DNA of 64,000 nt from Lutraria lutraria (taxonomy: Eukaryota > Mollusca > Bivalvia > Venerida > Mactridae), in contig OZ026833.1 in the NCBI GenBank assembly GCA_964023205.1, positions 32,266,830 to 32,330,829 of the forward strand, given 5' to 3'. This document shows positions 35,839-46,262 of this stretch, piece by piece. How positions within the stretch are numbered: the first letter of the stretch is position 1; every line of letters begins with the position of its first letter. Made by a program: the position numbers and the translations under genes. The notes under the pieces are model-generated. The model was not told where the DNA came from, made no database searches, and saw only the letters and a list, made by a program, of their open reading frames with translations.

Positions 35839-36370
35839 CTGAAAAGGATATTAAAAGCAATTTGAAAGATGATTTTACATGTACATGTAGTAATATATAC
35901 AGTAAACTCGGTATTAGGCCCTTGTTTGGGAACAAAGATTCAACATACAGGTGGTCTCATAATTAAGGTATTTTATCTCTAATATTGTACTTTTCTGACG
36001 TACCTGATTAATGTTGCACGAAATTATTAATGCTACACAAATAATACAGCATAATCATCATTCTGTCTTTGATGGTTACCTCAGTTTCTTCAATTTACTT
36101 TACGAAAAGTGTTTGAAACTTTTATAAGAGTTGTTGCCTTTGTTGAAATATAGAAAAATATTATTTTTGTTTGATATTGCATGGTGGCTTAGTATAAACA
36201 TGATCCGCTTACTGTGCATTATAAAGGGAGATTATCACGACTGGATTCAATACACAATCTTCCATAGGGGAGCGTACATATCGCATCATGCTTAAACAAT
36301 CTTTGTTTTTTCTAACACAAAGCAACATTACAAACATATCTTATATCAAACAATAGAAAATGAGATTTAC

Positions 36371-36572
36371 TTTCTTGAAAAATTCGTATGTAGACCCAGA
36401 CGCTAGCGTTCCATATTTAATTTCCGTTTGCGCCGCTAGGTCGTCTGCTCCATTGATAGGGGTGTTCATTCGTTCTATTGTCAAAAATGCAGCCAGGTTT
36501 GCAGTGTATGACGAAATTATTATAAGCACAAAGAACCACCAGACTGTTCCAATGACTCGACCGGAAAACGAT
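36371..36572 (-). CDS. AMPA-type receptor exon 11: M3 gate and start of S2
   Basis: One base plus 67 codons. [20 protein letters not shown] leads into [15 protein letters not shown], the invariant M3 gate motif, intact here. [15 protein letters not shown] carries the Ser-Thr pair that binds the glutamate side chain. Acceptor gttttcag, donor aaa|gtaaat, phase 0. Confidence 0.97.
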
Positions 36573-37149
36573 CTGAAAACGAGGCCAGAATTAAATAGTG
36601 TCTTCAATCGTAAGTAGATTATCGCATGTCTCTATCTAACACCAACCTCTTACTAACACCATCAGTCTTTTTGCTGGGAACTAGTGATCTGTTTTACGTG
36701 GCTTTTTCCATCAACCCATATAATAAAATAAATGCGTTTGAAGGAGTCTTTCTTTCAAATGAGTTAAAACTTCAATATCTGACAATAAAAATGACACAAA
36801 TTCCATTAGTTCGACGTGTAGCCATTTATTTAAATGGATATGCTGTAATTGTTATGATCAGGTCCGGATAATGTTCCACTTAATATCTATGGATTAAAAT
36901 GAAAGTGGGTTACCTTCCGAAAAACACATTCTTAAGGCTAAAACTATTTATCATAAATCTCCATCAATTTTAGAAAAAGAACGCTTTGCTACTTCTAGTT
37001 CGAAAAATAATCTGTATCAGTAATAGTTCTAAGAGATTATTTTAGAGTCAGAAACTATTTATTATGACTTGAAGCCATGGTATTTATTGCCTACACCCAC
37101 CGAATGAGAAAATAGAATCTAAAACTTCAATGCAAAAGCATGATTTTAC

Positions 37150-37496
37150 CGTGGACAAGCATCACTGCCTTGCAACATCAGGGCGCCCATTGCAAACCAA
37201 AGCGAGTTCAAAATGCCAAAGTGATTATCGATTGGTCCACCACTTGACCTATTCCATTCATACGGACTGAACCGACCAATCAGAAACAAGCCCACGCTAA
37301 CGGTGCTATACGCAACAACAATGCAAATCCATATTTTGGCTTCTAAAGGTTCCATGAAGGAGAATACACCTGGCTTCATAATTTCTGGTTTCTTGATCAT
37401 TATGCTGATACCAAAGTTCATAAAAGGTTTGGTAAAATCCACCACCCATTCACGTGTATATAGAATAGTCAACGGGGCAATACAGAGGTCAGCTTC
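37150..37496 (-). CDS. AMPA-type receptor exon 10: end of S1, M1 and M2 pore loop
   Basis: 115 codons plus two bases. [20 protein letters not shown] supplies the Pro, Thr and Arg of the glutamate pocket. M1 is about [27 protein letters not shown] follows. The pore loop reads [17 protein letters not shown]. The vertebrate equivalent has Gln (edited to Arg in GluA2) directly after the second Met; here the codon is TTG, Leu (37173-37175), while the next Gln-Gly and the Asp are conserved. Acceptor ctttcacag, donor cg|gtaaaa. Confidence 0.97.
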
Positions 37497-38126
37497 CTGT
37501 GAAAGAGAAAATTAATGAAGTTCTGTTCATTGTAATACAATGTCAAATGAAATAAGTTTTCAGTTTAACCTTATTTAGCCATCTCTTCAATATCGCGAAC
37601 AACTCATTATACATGTAGTTCCCGCTAGTCCTAAGACCTACTTTCAATATTTCAACTGTATTTCAACTTTATAATGGAATTATCTCAATGTATTATTACC
37701 ATTTTCTTTGCCCTCAAATGTGGTCTTTAATCAGAGGTTTTTACTAAAGGAATATTGTAATTATGGAACCGTTTGTCTATGTACTAAATCTCAACCCACA
37801 AACACTTATTATTTTGTTCATATATTAAGTAGTTTTCAAATAATCAGCTGTCAAATAATAGATGCTTTTGTATAATAGTTTGTTTAACAGGCACTGGAAC
37901 CCGGCTTTTAGTAACTCCTCACCGACTTCAGTCATTTGGAGTTACCGAATATATGCCCGTAACGAGCCGAAAACAATTCCGACTTTGATGACGTAACAGA
38001 GATATAAATACAAACAAATCTCACATGGAACGTTAAATACGTACATGCTCTGAGCAAGGGGATTCTGTTCAGTCCTTTGATTCTAGGTAGGAACTATTAA
38101 ACTGACTTATTTAATTTTGAACTTAC

Positions 38127-38269
38127 GTTGTACAATAGCTCTCCTACCATACCGTCCCATCGTCCTGTCTTAGGGTCTAAAGAACCATAAGCATTGTCTT
38201 TAACCAGTTTCAGTTCATACTCAAATTTGTACTTGTTGGCTATGATTTCAGCCAAAGACGCAACATATC
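38127..38269 (-). CDS. AMPA-type receptor exon 9: S1
   Basis: Two bases plus 47 codons: GYVASLAEIIANKYKFEYEL, then WDGMVGELLYN, the canonical S1 helix and the G-M-V-G-E-L motif. Acceptor ctatttcag, donor aac|gtaagt, phase 0. Confidence 0.95.
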
Positions 38270-38756
38270 CTGAAATAGCAATTGGCACATTTGTCATGAA
38301 GCATTATATAGTACAACATTGTTATTACGAGCATCGATATCACGAGCACCAGGCTTATCTCGATGAGATCTTGAAGTCTCGACACTTTTTACTTAGTTGT
38401 TTTGTATATATCGATATCCCGAGGTCAAAATATGGTCCCATGGCTTATATCGGCAATCATCACATTTTCTACACTGGGTTAAAATGTAAAGCACCGATAC
38501 ACGCCTGGCCCTTTTTCTGCGAATTTCTAGACTTAGCTTTGTAGTTGGGATTGGGACTCTGACAAGTATTTACATCGTCGTAAAATTACTTTTTAAACGT
38601 CATTCGTAACTACTCGGGCATTTCCGTAACTAAGAAATACGCACTTTCTTTAGACAAACGCCGAGGAGTACCGATTGATTAAACGTGTGCGTTTTGAACT
38701 TGAATATTTAATCGGAAAAATACGTTCAAATAATCTAAATGTGAAACATACTGTAC

Positions 38757-38829
38757 CTTCAAATCGGTCGTTTCCGTGATAAGGGTGTCCATTCTTATCC
38801 GGCTTTTTATACATCAGAAATGGTGGGGA
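38757..38829 (-). CDS. AMPA-type receptor exon 8: S1
   Basis: 24 codons plus one base, SPPFLMYKK to NDRFE(G). It aligns with the ESPYVMMKK segment of GluA subunits, whose Tyr stacks over the bound glutamate; here that position is Phe (residue 380 of the assembled sequence). Acceptor atttttcag, donor gaag|gtacag. Confidence 0.92.
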
Positions 38830-39300
38830 CTGAAAAATAATGAAAATAAATTTGCTTTCATCTATTGGCTGGGTTTTACACCATACCAGTTTTAAACAGT
38901 TTTTAGGTACTTGTCCTAATTCTTAATATTCCTAATATCCGCATTGCATTTCAACTTTGAAAAATATATAATGTGTCGAGAACCTGGTATGGAGAAAATA
39001 GCTCACTTAGTTTTTACGTACGTGTAGAATCGAGGACAAACTGTAAATCAGTTCGTATCGCTTGTGATATATCGCATAAAATTCGAAATGAACGATAAAT
39101 GTAGCATAGATGACCTTGGCCATAATGACGTCAACAGAATCGACACAGGTTTAAGAATAAAAGGATGATTGCAAAAAGGACATTTCTCCATTTTGACAAG
39201 GAAGGAAATATGTGCATTCTTGTACTGACTGTAAAATGTCATTTCTTCGTTTTTCGTCATGAATTGGAATGATAGTAAAAATGGTCTCCGATTTACTTAC

Positions 39301-39408
39301 CAATATACTTGTGATTCTTACAGCCTTTGAATGATTATTTTGGTTTCCATTTGTTATACCACTCAATGTGTTGTTAAAAAAGCGACCTCTAGGAGTCCAT
39401 GAACCTAT
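39301..39408 (-). CDS. AMPA-type receptor exon 7: ATD-S1 linker
   Basis: 36 codons, phase 0 at both ends. IGSWTPRGRF matches the K-I-G-Y-W segment that ends the amino-terminal domain; AVRITSIL leads into S1. NNTLSG and NNHSK offer glycosylation sites. Acceptor tttttccag, donor ttg|gtaagt. Confidence 0.93.
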
Positions 39409-39587
39409 CTGGAAAAAGAACAAATACAGTAAAATCACACTCGACCACTTCCCCAAAATTAAGCTCACAACATTATAAATATTCCTTATTTGAGGTCCGG
39501 TCATAAATCTATGTATGTCTCTTATTGTAATGTTAATTGTGTTAGTTTTGTTCTAAATAATCAATAACGGTTTTTAATTGATTGTCC

Positions 39588-39642
39588 TTCATTCAGAAGT
39601 GGCCTTTAATTGGAGGTTGCCGCTAACACAGTGTTGACTGTA
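39588..39642 (+). mobile_element. MITE-like right-end fragment, TACAGTC family
   Basis: 'ggaggttgccgctaacacag' then 'gttgactgta'. The left part is missing. It lies in the intron between exons 6 and 7. Confidence 0.7.
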
Positions 39643-39800
39643 CGCACATACAATGTACTTTCAAATAAATTGTAAGATGTTAAGTTAAGCGACTCCTGCA
39701 TTTATTAGATGTGTTACAGAATTCATTTTATTGTAACAGATTTTCTTATAAGTTTTGTCACTTCATACACGTAGTCATTTAGGTTTTGGTTTAACCTTAC

Positions 39801-39908
39801 CTTTGTGGGACCAACATCAAGACCCACAGTGTAAACATCTAGTTTATAGTCAGTTCTAAATCCTTCATGGTCGAACTTTATATTACCAGTAAGTCCCTCA
39901 AAGTGAAG
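39801..39908 (-). CDS. AMPA-type receptor exon 6: ATD
   Basis: 36 codons with LHFEGLTGNIKFDHEGFRTD, the conserved 'GLTGNIQFD' block of the AMPA and kainate amino-terminal domain. Phase 0 both ends; acceptor atttcgcag, donor aag|gtaagg. Confidence 0.95.
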
Positions 39909-40952
39909 CTGCGAAATGGAATATAGATAATAAAAATGAAGAAAAGAAATTATGCAAACATCAAGTTACAGTACAATTGGTTGCTAAAGAATCTAAAACT
40001 TTCAATTTTTACTCAAAGTGGTGTTATGAAATGGAAAATTGTAAATAAAGACGAAAATAAGTTATGCAAACATCGTCAAGTCATCAAGATTCTCATTTTG
40101 TCTGTTAACACTCCAGAATTGTCGAGAGCGGCTAGCGTCAAAGGCAGCCATCTTGTTTCTGGTTCATTTTTTAACCTACTTTCAAATTTCAGCCTGTCGT
40201 TATGTTTGACTAATGTTTATAAAAAAATAGCGCCGGTAGAATGGTAATCAAGCATTAGTGTTGACGTTTTATGCATGAATGTGTCAAGGAAACCATTACA
40301 GAATGAATTAATGCATTGTGCGTCAGTGTTGAAGAATAAACGTTAACCATTTATAACACATGAGATGCTTTAGGCAAGACCTAGCAATAGTTAGTCGCTC
40401 ATATCAATACCCAACAAACAACATTATTATCATCCGAAGTATCAGACTTGATTATTAATTTCATCAATCGTGAAACAAGGGATACTTTCATACTGTGTGC
40501 CCGACTAAATAAATTACTATAAATGAGAAAAATAGGAAATCTATCGTAGCAGAAAATTACCGAATGGTTCCTCATTTAGCATTGCTCCCCAAAGATGAAA
40601 GACATTTGTTTTGCACGCTATGGTTTTCATATGCATCGTCTCTCCTAAATTATTTTCGACAATCAAGGGAATTAATAAGTCTTGAAGAAGTATAATTATC
40701 TAACATTAGAGCAATACAATGGTTATATTCAGAGAATGCAAAATTTCCAACCCCTTTACAAGACACAGATGGAATCCACAAGTAATATTTTAGTATGTCC
40801 AACGCCTAAAGATTTTTACATGTGACTCTGGGAACTACTCACAACAAGCGGCCGAATAAACTTTCTATCTATCTGCAAACACATCGTAATTATTGAACAA
40901 AACTATCATTGTTTACACTTCGTTCAATCAATATGGCAATATTCTCCACAAA

Positions 40953-41128
40953 TACAGTAAAACTCGGAAAACCGGACTCAATGAAACCCGGAATTCTCTA
41001 AAAATCGGATGCTTTTTCAAGTTCCATTATTTTAGGAATTTATCAAAATTCTCTGAAAATCAGAATTCTTAGAAGACTGGACATTAGCCCGGTCCGGAAA
41101 GGGACCAGTTTTCAGGGGACTTACTGTA
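40953..41128. mobile_element. MITE-like element, TACAGTAAAACTC family
   Basis: 176 bp from tacagtaaaactcggaaaac to 'caggggacttactgta'. Variants of 'aaaaccggac' / 'tccggaaa' recur inside. It lies 42 bases from the end of exon 5 (41171), in the intron downstream of it. A partial copy lies at 43541. Confidence 0.75.
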
Positions 41129-41170
41129 TGTCTCTGTCTGAATTGTTTAATTTCATAGTAATCTGTTTAC

Positions 41171-41374
41171 CTGTTTAACATGCTTCATAATATCATATCC
41201 GTGCATCCAGGGTTTTGGTGGCGACGTTGTGCATGGAATGCCTTTTGTTTCATTATAGTTGTACACTTCTTTTCTTCGAAATGTTGATTGAAAAATCTTC
41301 GGGTTACTAGATACCATTCCTTTAAGTGCTCGAGTTATAACAGACACTGCATCAACAGCCAATGCGGCTTCATA
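41171..41374 (-). CDS. AMPA-type receptor exon 5: ATD
   Basis: 68 codons. YEAALAVDAVSVITRAL matches the 'ALTYDAVQVM' helix of AMPA amino-terminal domains; PWMHGYDIMKHVKQ matches the 'PWGQGVEIERALKQ' segment. Acceptor aaattacag, donor cag|gtaaac, phase 0. Confidence 0.95.
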
Positions 41375-41805
41375 CTGTAATTTGATAAAATTCCTGCGAT
41401 TTAATGTTAAGATATAATTTACTCTTCTTTTTTTGTGGAGCTTATGCCTGATTTGAACATAATTTCTGTTATACTTAGGCGGACAATATACTAAGTTCTT
41501 GGTCGGTTTACATGGACGCTGTTACAATTTCCAACACTGGTCCTTGCAAGTTACTGCTATCTTCCCACAAAAATCACCAAAAAGTTCAACTAAGTCGATA
41601 CCAACTTCTATGAGTTTATAAAACACATACAAAACATTAGGAGAAATAATGGATTTAAACGTGAAGTCGTGTTTACTTCATCAACAACAATTATTTACAA
41701 CATATTCTTGATATCGTTGCAATTATCGCGATACATCGCGATTTTACTTTTCCTGACAATACCCTCGCCTTAAGGTTAATTAGTGTAACAAATAAGTTAA
41801 CTCAC

Positions 41806-41982
41806 CGTTAAAGTTGTACCGGAAATAGGATCCCTTGTATCATGCGGGGGTTTATGGTCTATGTCGTTGTTCCAATCTTTAATAAATTTTCTAAGGACAT
41901 CACTTTCAAGATCAATCAGTTGAAAACCTGTGATGTTTACTCCACCGTGTAAATACCGTCTCATGTCCAAATGTGCAAAGTC
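41806..41982 (-). CDS. AMPA-type receptor exon 4: ATD
   Basis: 59 codons: DFAHLDMRRYLHGGVNITGF is equivalent to the '[21 protein letters not shown]' segment, followed by QLIDLESDVLRKFIKDW. Acceptor tttaatgcag, donor acg|gtgagt. Its acceptor lies only 32 bases from a MITE starting at 42014. Confidence 0.93.
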
Positions 41983-42013
41983 CTGCATTAAATATATCAC
42001 GTTTACATTCGAG

Positions 42014-42193
42014 TACAGTACAACCTCTGTAGAGCAACACCCTGTGGGAGCTGAAAATACTGGCCGTTGTTTAGAGGTTGTTGCTCTACAGAGGTTAAAT
42101 TTATAGTAAATATCAGCTTAGGGAAATTCTTAAGGTGTTGTTATAGAGACGTTGTTGCTGTACAGAGGGCCGCTCTGGAGAGGTTGTACTGTA
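42014..42193 (+). mobile_element. MITE-like element, TACAGTACAACC family
   Basis: 180 bp from tacagtacaacctctgtaga to 'ctggagaggttgtactgta'. 'gttgttgctctacagag' and its complement recur inside. It lies in intron 3 of the receptor, 32 bases from exon 4. Confidence 0.9.
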
Positions 42194-42203
42194 TGTTTTA
42201 ATA

Positions 42204-42387
42204 TACAATCAAACCTGTGAACAAAAGTCAGCCTTAGGAAAGACAAAATATGACCATTACTGACAGGTGGACGTTATTCGGAGGTCAGTTTGATCCAAAA
42301 TTATCAATGCCATTTTTTTCAAAGAATGGCCTATATTCACAAAGTGGCATTTATTTTCAGGTGGCTGCTAACACACTTTTGACTGTA
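42204..42387 (+). mobile_element. MITE-like element, TACAGTC family
   Basis: 184 bp from tacaatcaaacctgtgaaca to 'acacttttgactgta'. Only 10 bases separate it from the other-family element at 42014-42193, so two families inserted side by side. Confidence 0.88.
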
Positions 42388-43540
42388 CAATTAAACCACA
42401 CAGAGAGACCATTTCTTTACACAATCTACAACTAGACCTCTTATCCACAAACTACATACCAATATTTCCAGAATAACGTTACACCTTGAAAGGATTCGTT
42501 ACTTGGTCGCAACAACGGCCTTCATATTGAGGTTTTATTGATTCATTTTTTGATGGATTCAAAGTTATCTGATAAATGCCTCAGCGCCAACTTGTGTGTG
42601 TTCAGGCGTATGAATGCTCGGAAATTCATTTGTTCAAGTGCGTCGAAATAAATTGCATTTCGATGATTCTCAGGAACAGAAAAAAATCAAAACCGATAAA
42701 TTTTGGAGAAATTTGATTGTGATTTCAGTACATTTATCACGAATCTTGAAGACGATATGTCGATATATTTTCTCAGGAGGAAGCGAGAAGAACAGACCCA
42801 TCTAATAAAATTCAAAGAACCTTTGGTGATTCATTGCTGATCAAAACGGCATACTCATTATTAGATACAAAAATTATTCTTCGATTGATTTGAAAATGAC
42901 ATAAGTTAAATGTGGCTGACATTTGTTTGCATCGGAGAAAGAAAAGTGTTTAATACACTACACCACAAAAGAAACGTACGCCGATGTGATTTATTTGGAA
43001 CAATAAAATAAAACAATATACTTATTATTAAAGACTTTTGCTACAGTTCGCTACATTTTTCACATACAGAGTATATATATAGTTTTATTTTATTTTATTA
43101 TAGTGACAGGCATAATAAAGAAATACACAGCGTTACATAATACATGAATATTTTGCAAAAACTCAGCCTAATAAGGCTTATCAGTCACTTATTATAATTA
43201 TACATTTTATACGAAAAACATATAGTATATTAACACAGAATTGAAAGGAAAATAAAAACATTTATAAGTTACATAGACACAGTTTGTGATTATATCAAAA
43301 TATGTTATATATGTAGGTACAATAGAACGGTATAATATTAAACAATGAAAAATATATGATGTAGGAGGAAATTCAAAGAAAATTAGATTCGACATTTTAA
43401 GGCTACATAGTCATATAGGCAAAATGAAAACCGACCCTATGTTTATACTTCTACGGCACTAGATGATTAAGTTAATATGTTTTCATAAACAAAAATGAAA
43501 CAAAACAGCGATATTTTTGTCAACCACTTTTAAAAAAAAA

Positions 43541-43620
43541 TACAGTAAAACTCCTGAAAAAAACCGGACCCATTCCGGATTAGGTTAAAGTCCGGTTTTC
43601 TGAGAACTCCGGATTTCGGT
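43541..43620. mobile_element. MITE-like element, TACAGTAAAACTC family, partial
   Basis: Starts tacagtaaaactcctgaaaa and carries 'ccggacccattccgg' and 'gtccggttttctgag', then stops where the SINE-like repeat begins. Confidence 0.65.
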
Positions 43621-43625
43621 ATCAT

Positions 43626-43872
43626 GTTTTTTTTTCATCGGGTTTTACGCCCCATTTCAACAGTCAGAGTCATATGAGGCGGACAGTTCACCTAACCATC
43701 GTCCTCGGGTAGAACCAGTGCTAGACTCCCATCCTCCGTAAACAAATGCCTACTTTCTCACAAAAAGAGTCATGGTCGTTAGCGGGACAGGAACCCACGA
43801 CCCTCTATCAGTGAGAGGTTACAGTGATTTGAAGTCAGCGACCTTAACGACCCGACCACGGAGGTAGGTCAT
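43626..43872 (-). repeat. tRNA-derived SINE-like element, family A
   Basis: Read on the - strand it starts with 'cgtggtcgggtcgttaaggt' (A-box-like), has 'gtcgtgggttcctgtcc' (B-box-like), a body 'ggaggatgggagtctagcac' and ends in an A-rich tail (the T run at 43627-43635). A second copy at 47668-47915 in the same orientation shares the full order. Confidence 0.75.
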
Positions 43873-44486
43873 ACGTTTATTAACGCGAAAGAAACAAAAA
43901 TAATTTTACATGGCGGCTCAGTGTAAATTCTCTTTCAGTGTCTGAACTAACTTGAAACGTCATCATACGAGTTTAAATCCTCATTTAGAATAGGAAATAC
44001 GAGTTATGAATATTCTAGCGAATTTCAGAAAATAATGAAGCTAGAGATAGAATAGATCCTTATTATTGATAAGATTAACGTTTATTTGAGATTAAGAATG
44101 TATTTAACGCTCAAAGACATTCGATACTCCAAATGTAGTTTATTTTCGTTTCATTAACGCAGTTTTGGAAACGATATTTCAGTATACGGCGACCGGTTCA
44201 TCGAACTAACCAGTTTTCTTGGATTTTATTCTAATCAGTATTATCTTACTCTTCACCAAGGAGTCGGTTACTTCTCTAAATATGGATGGAAATCGACATT
44301 TTTGTCACAATTTAAATGTCACGTGAAACGTGGGAGAGGATGCGAACTTAATGAAAATTAATCTTAAACGAGGGAAACCTTCCAAAAGACAAAATATATT
44401 GCAAACTTCCGTGTGAGATTTCATGTCGAAGCGTAATTGTATAAATCTACCAGAACGGTCCATTAAGCCCTCTGAAAATAATTACA

Positions 44487-44650
44487 GACAAGAGCGCCGC
44501 GAGCGGTACAGACGCTCGTCTGTTCACTTGTTAGTGAGATCTAACCACCTTAGAAGTTTCATGGTCCTTACTTCAGTAGTTTCTAAATTATGAGCTACAT
44601 TTACATTTAAGTTTTTGCGTCGCAGACGCCGCAGTGATCACACTATTAAT
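44487..44650 (-). repeat. Interspersed repeat shared with 5236-5395
   Basis: Reverse complement of the repeat at 5236: 'gctcgtctgttcac', 'agtgagatc', 'gaagtttcatgg', 'tttctaaattatgagc' and 'gcagtgatca' occur in the mirrored order. Confidence 0.65.
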
Positions 44651-44802
44651 ATCTTAATTTCTTTTGAAAAAGACGAGCTAAATACTAATTAATATGGACT
44701 CCCAATTGAGGATGAAAATATTCGCAAACGATTTCTCCGCAAACGCATTTCTTTTACATAGATGATCTTGAGAATTTGTGTATGAATAAAGTAGAAACTT
44801 AC

Positions 44803-44856
44803 CAATGTTGCCATCAGATAATGATAACCGTCCTTGTTCATTCCAACTTCAGGAAT
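44803..44856 (-). CDS. AMPA-type receptor exon 3: 54-base ATD micro-exon
   Basis: 18 codons, IPEVGMNKDGYHYLMATL, matching the 'GKNGIGYHYILANL' strand of AMPA amino-terminal domains. Phase 0 both ends; acceptor ttatttctag, donor ttg|gtaagt. It is isolated by an 11.8-kb intron upstream and a 2.8-kb intron downstream. Confidence 0.93.
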
Positions 44857-44927
44857 CTAGAAATAAAAGAAATACAATATTAAAAAAAAAAAAATTGTCT
44901 ACATTACACATTTACTATATTTTGTGC

Positions 44928-45106
44928 ACAGTAAAAGCTCTTCAGAGCGGCCCTCTGTATAGCAACAACCTCTCTTTAACAACACCTTCCAAATTTCCCT
45001 AAGTTGATATTCACTCTAAATTTAACCTCTGTATAGCAACAACCTTTAAACAACGGTCAGTATTTGAAACTCCAGCATGGTGTTGCTCTACAGAGGTTGT
45101 ACTGTA
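44928..45106 (+). mobile_element. MITE-like element, TACAGTACAACC family
   Basis: From 'cacagtaaaagctcttcag' to 'ctacagaggttgtactgta', about 179 bp. It lies in intron 2, about 71 bases upstream of the exon 3 acceptor. Confidence 0.85.
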
Positions 45107-46185
45107 CATTTTGTCTATATGTCATACATTTCTTTCACGTTTGTCAATAAGTAATATCTTGTTAATTTAAAAACATTCACTTATGTTATTATTTAGCCAT
45201 ATTTCATTTCAGCGCCAGACATTTCATTTTGTTAGTTGATTATTACAAATGTCTTATTTACAGCACTACACGTTAGGAGACAATGTTGTCTGTTGATCAA
45301 ATGTTCTCATCACGTTTTAGGACGCCAGGAACTATATTTTCAGTCTGCTGTTATATTTTCTCTTCAGTGCAAAAACCACAAGCGATCCATGACGCCATAA
45401 GCTATTACAAGTACCAGATATAGGCTAGAATGCAAATTTCGGTGTTCTTCGTAAGTAAGAAAGCTAAAACTGTAGCTTTCTTTTTACAAAGAACTACCAA
45501 ATATGCATTCTAACCGTCTAAGTGCTCCAACCATTTGAGTATGTCTTCGAAATTAATCAGTAGAATGCTGGTTTTACATTCTAATACAAATGAAAGCCAA
45601 AAGTGGGATGAAACACTAAGTGTTAAAATTGTATATTGTTGTAGAATAATGTATAGGTAGATTATACATAGGGTATATTTATATTGACAATGTTACAGAC
45701 CGTGTAAGCATCAGAGACAATGAGGTCTTTAGTGGTAAAATTACTTGAATGTATACTTTGAATAATAACAGTATGGAAGACTACATATTGCGGACAATCT
45801 GAGAATGAAAGGTCAACAGCATACTAACAATTCAAAATTTGAACCTCCTTTGTACGCATTGACTCTTAATGGTTTCATGTGAATGCACATCAAATTGTCA
45901 GATCGTTAAAAACAGCTTCAATGTCAACACAATTTAACTGAATTCCATTTTCCCAGACTTTCAGACTGTACATAGTGCGTGTGGAATCAGCTGCCCAAAA
46001 ATAAAGTACACACAAAATATAAGCAACAATACATTTATTATTTAGTTAATAGAATAACATGTTTTAAGACGGAAAACCGAAGTCAGGTCATTTAATATGT
46101 ATTTAGTTTTTTGAGTACTAAGTTGCCGTTCGTTACTGGGGACTTCTCCACATACAGTGTATGTCTAATTTCAATGGAAGGGTAC

Positions 46186-46262
46186 GACCTACCGCGACCG
46201 GGAATAGAATCCTTGACGCCGGGCTTCAAATCCAGCGCACTAACCACTAAACCAGGGCCGCG
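46186..46262 (-). repeat. tRNA-like sequence, probable SINE head
   Basis: On the - strand 'gccctggtttagtggttagt' is a strong A-box match, with 'caaggattctattcccgg' as the B-box-like part. No clean cloverleaf can be drawn. Confidence 0.45.

Noticed and set aside
37303..37515. Open frame on the + strand opposite receptor exon 10, and similar ones at 36360 and 38194
   Set aside because: These are antisense shadows of well-supported receptor exons with splice borders and conserved motifs on the - strand.
32374..38829. Kainate-type assignment for the receptor
   Set aside because: The LSLSNVAGIFYILVGGL block before M4, the EPCDTIKVGNNLNSKGYGIA segment and the flip/flop-position exon follow AMPA subunits more closely than kainate subunits.
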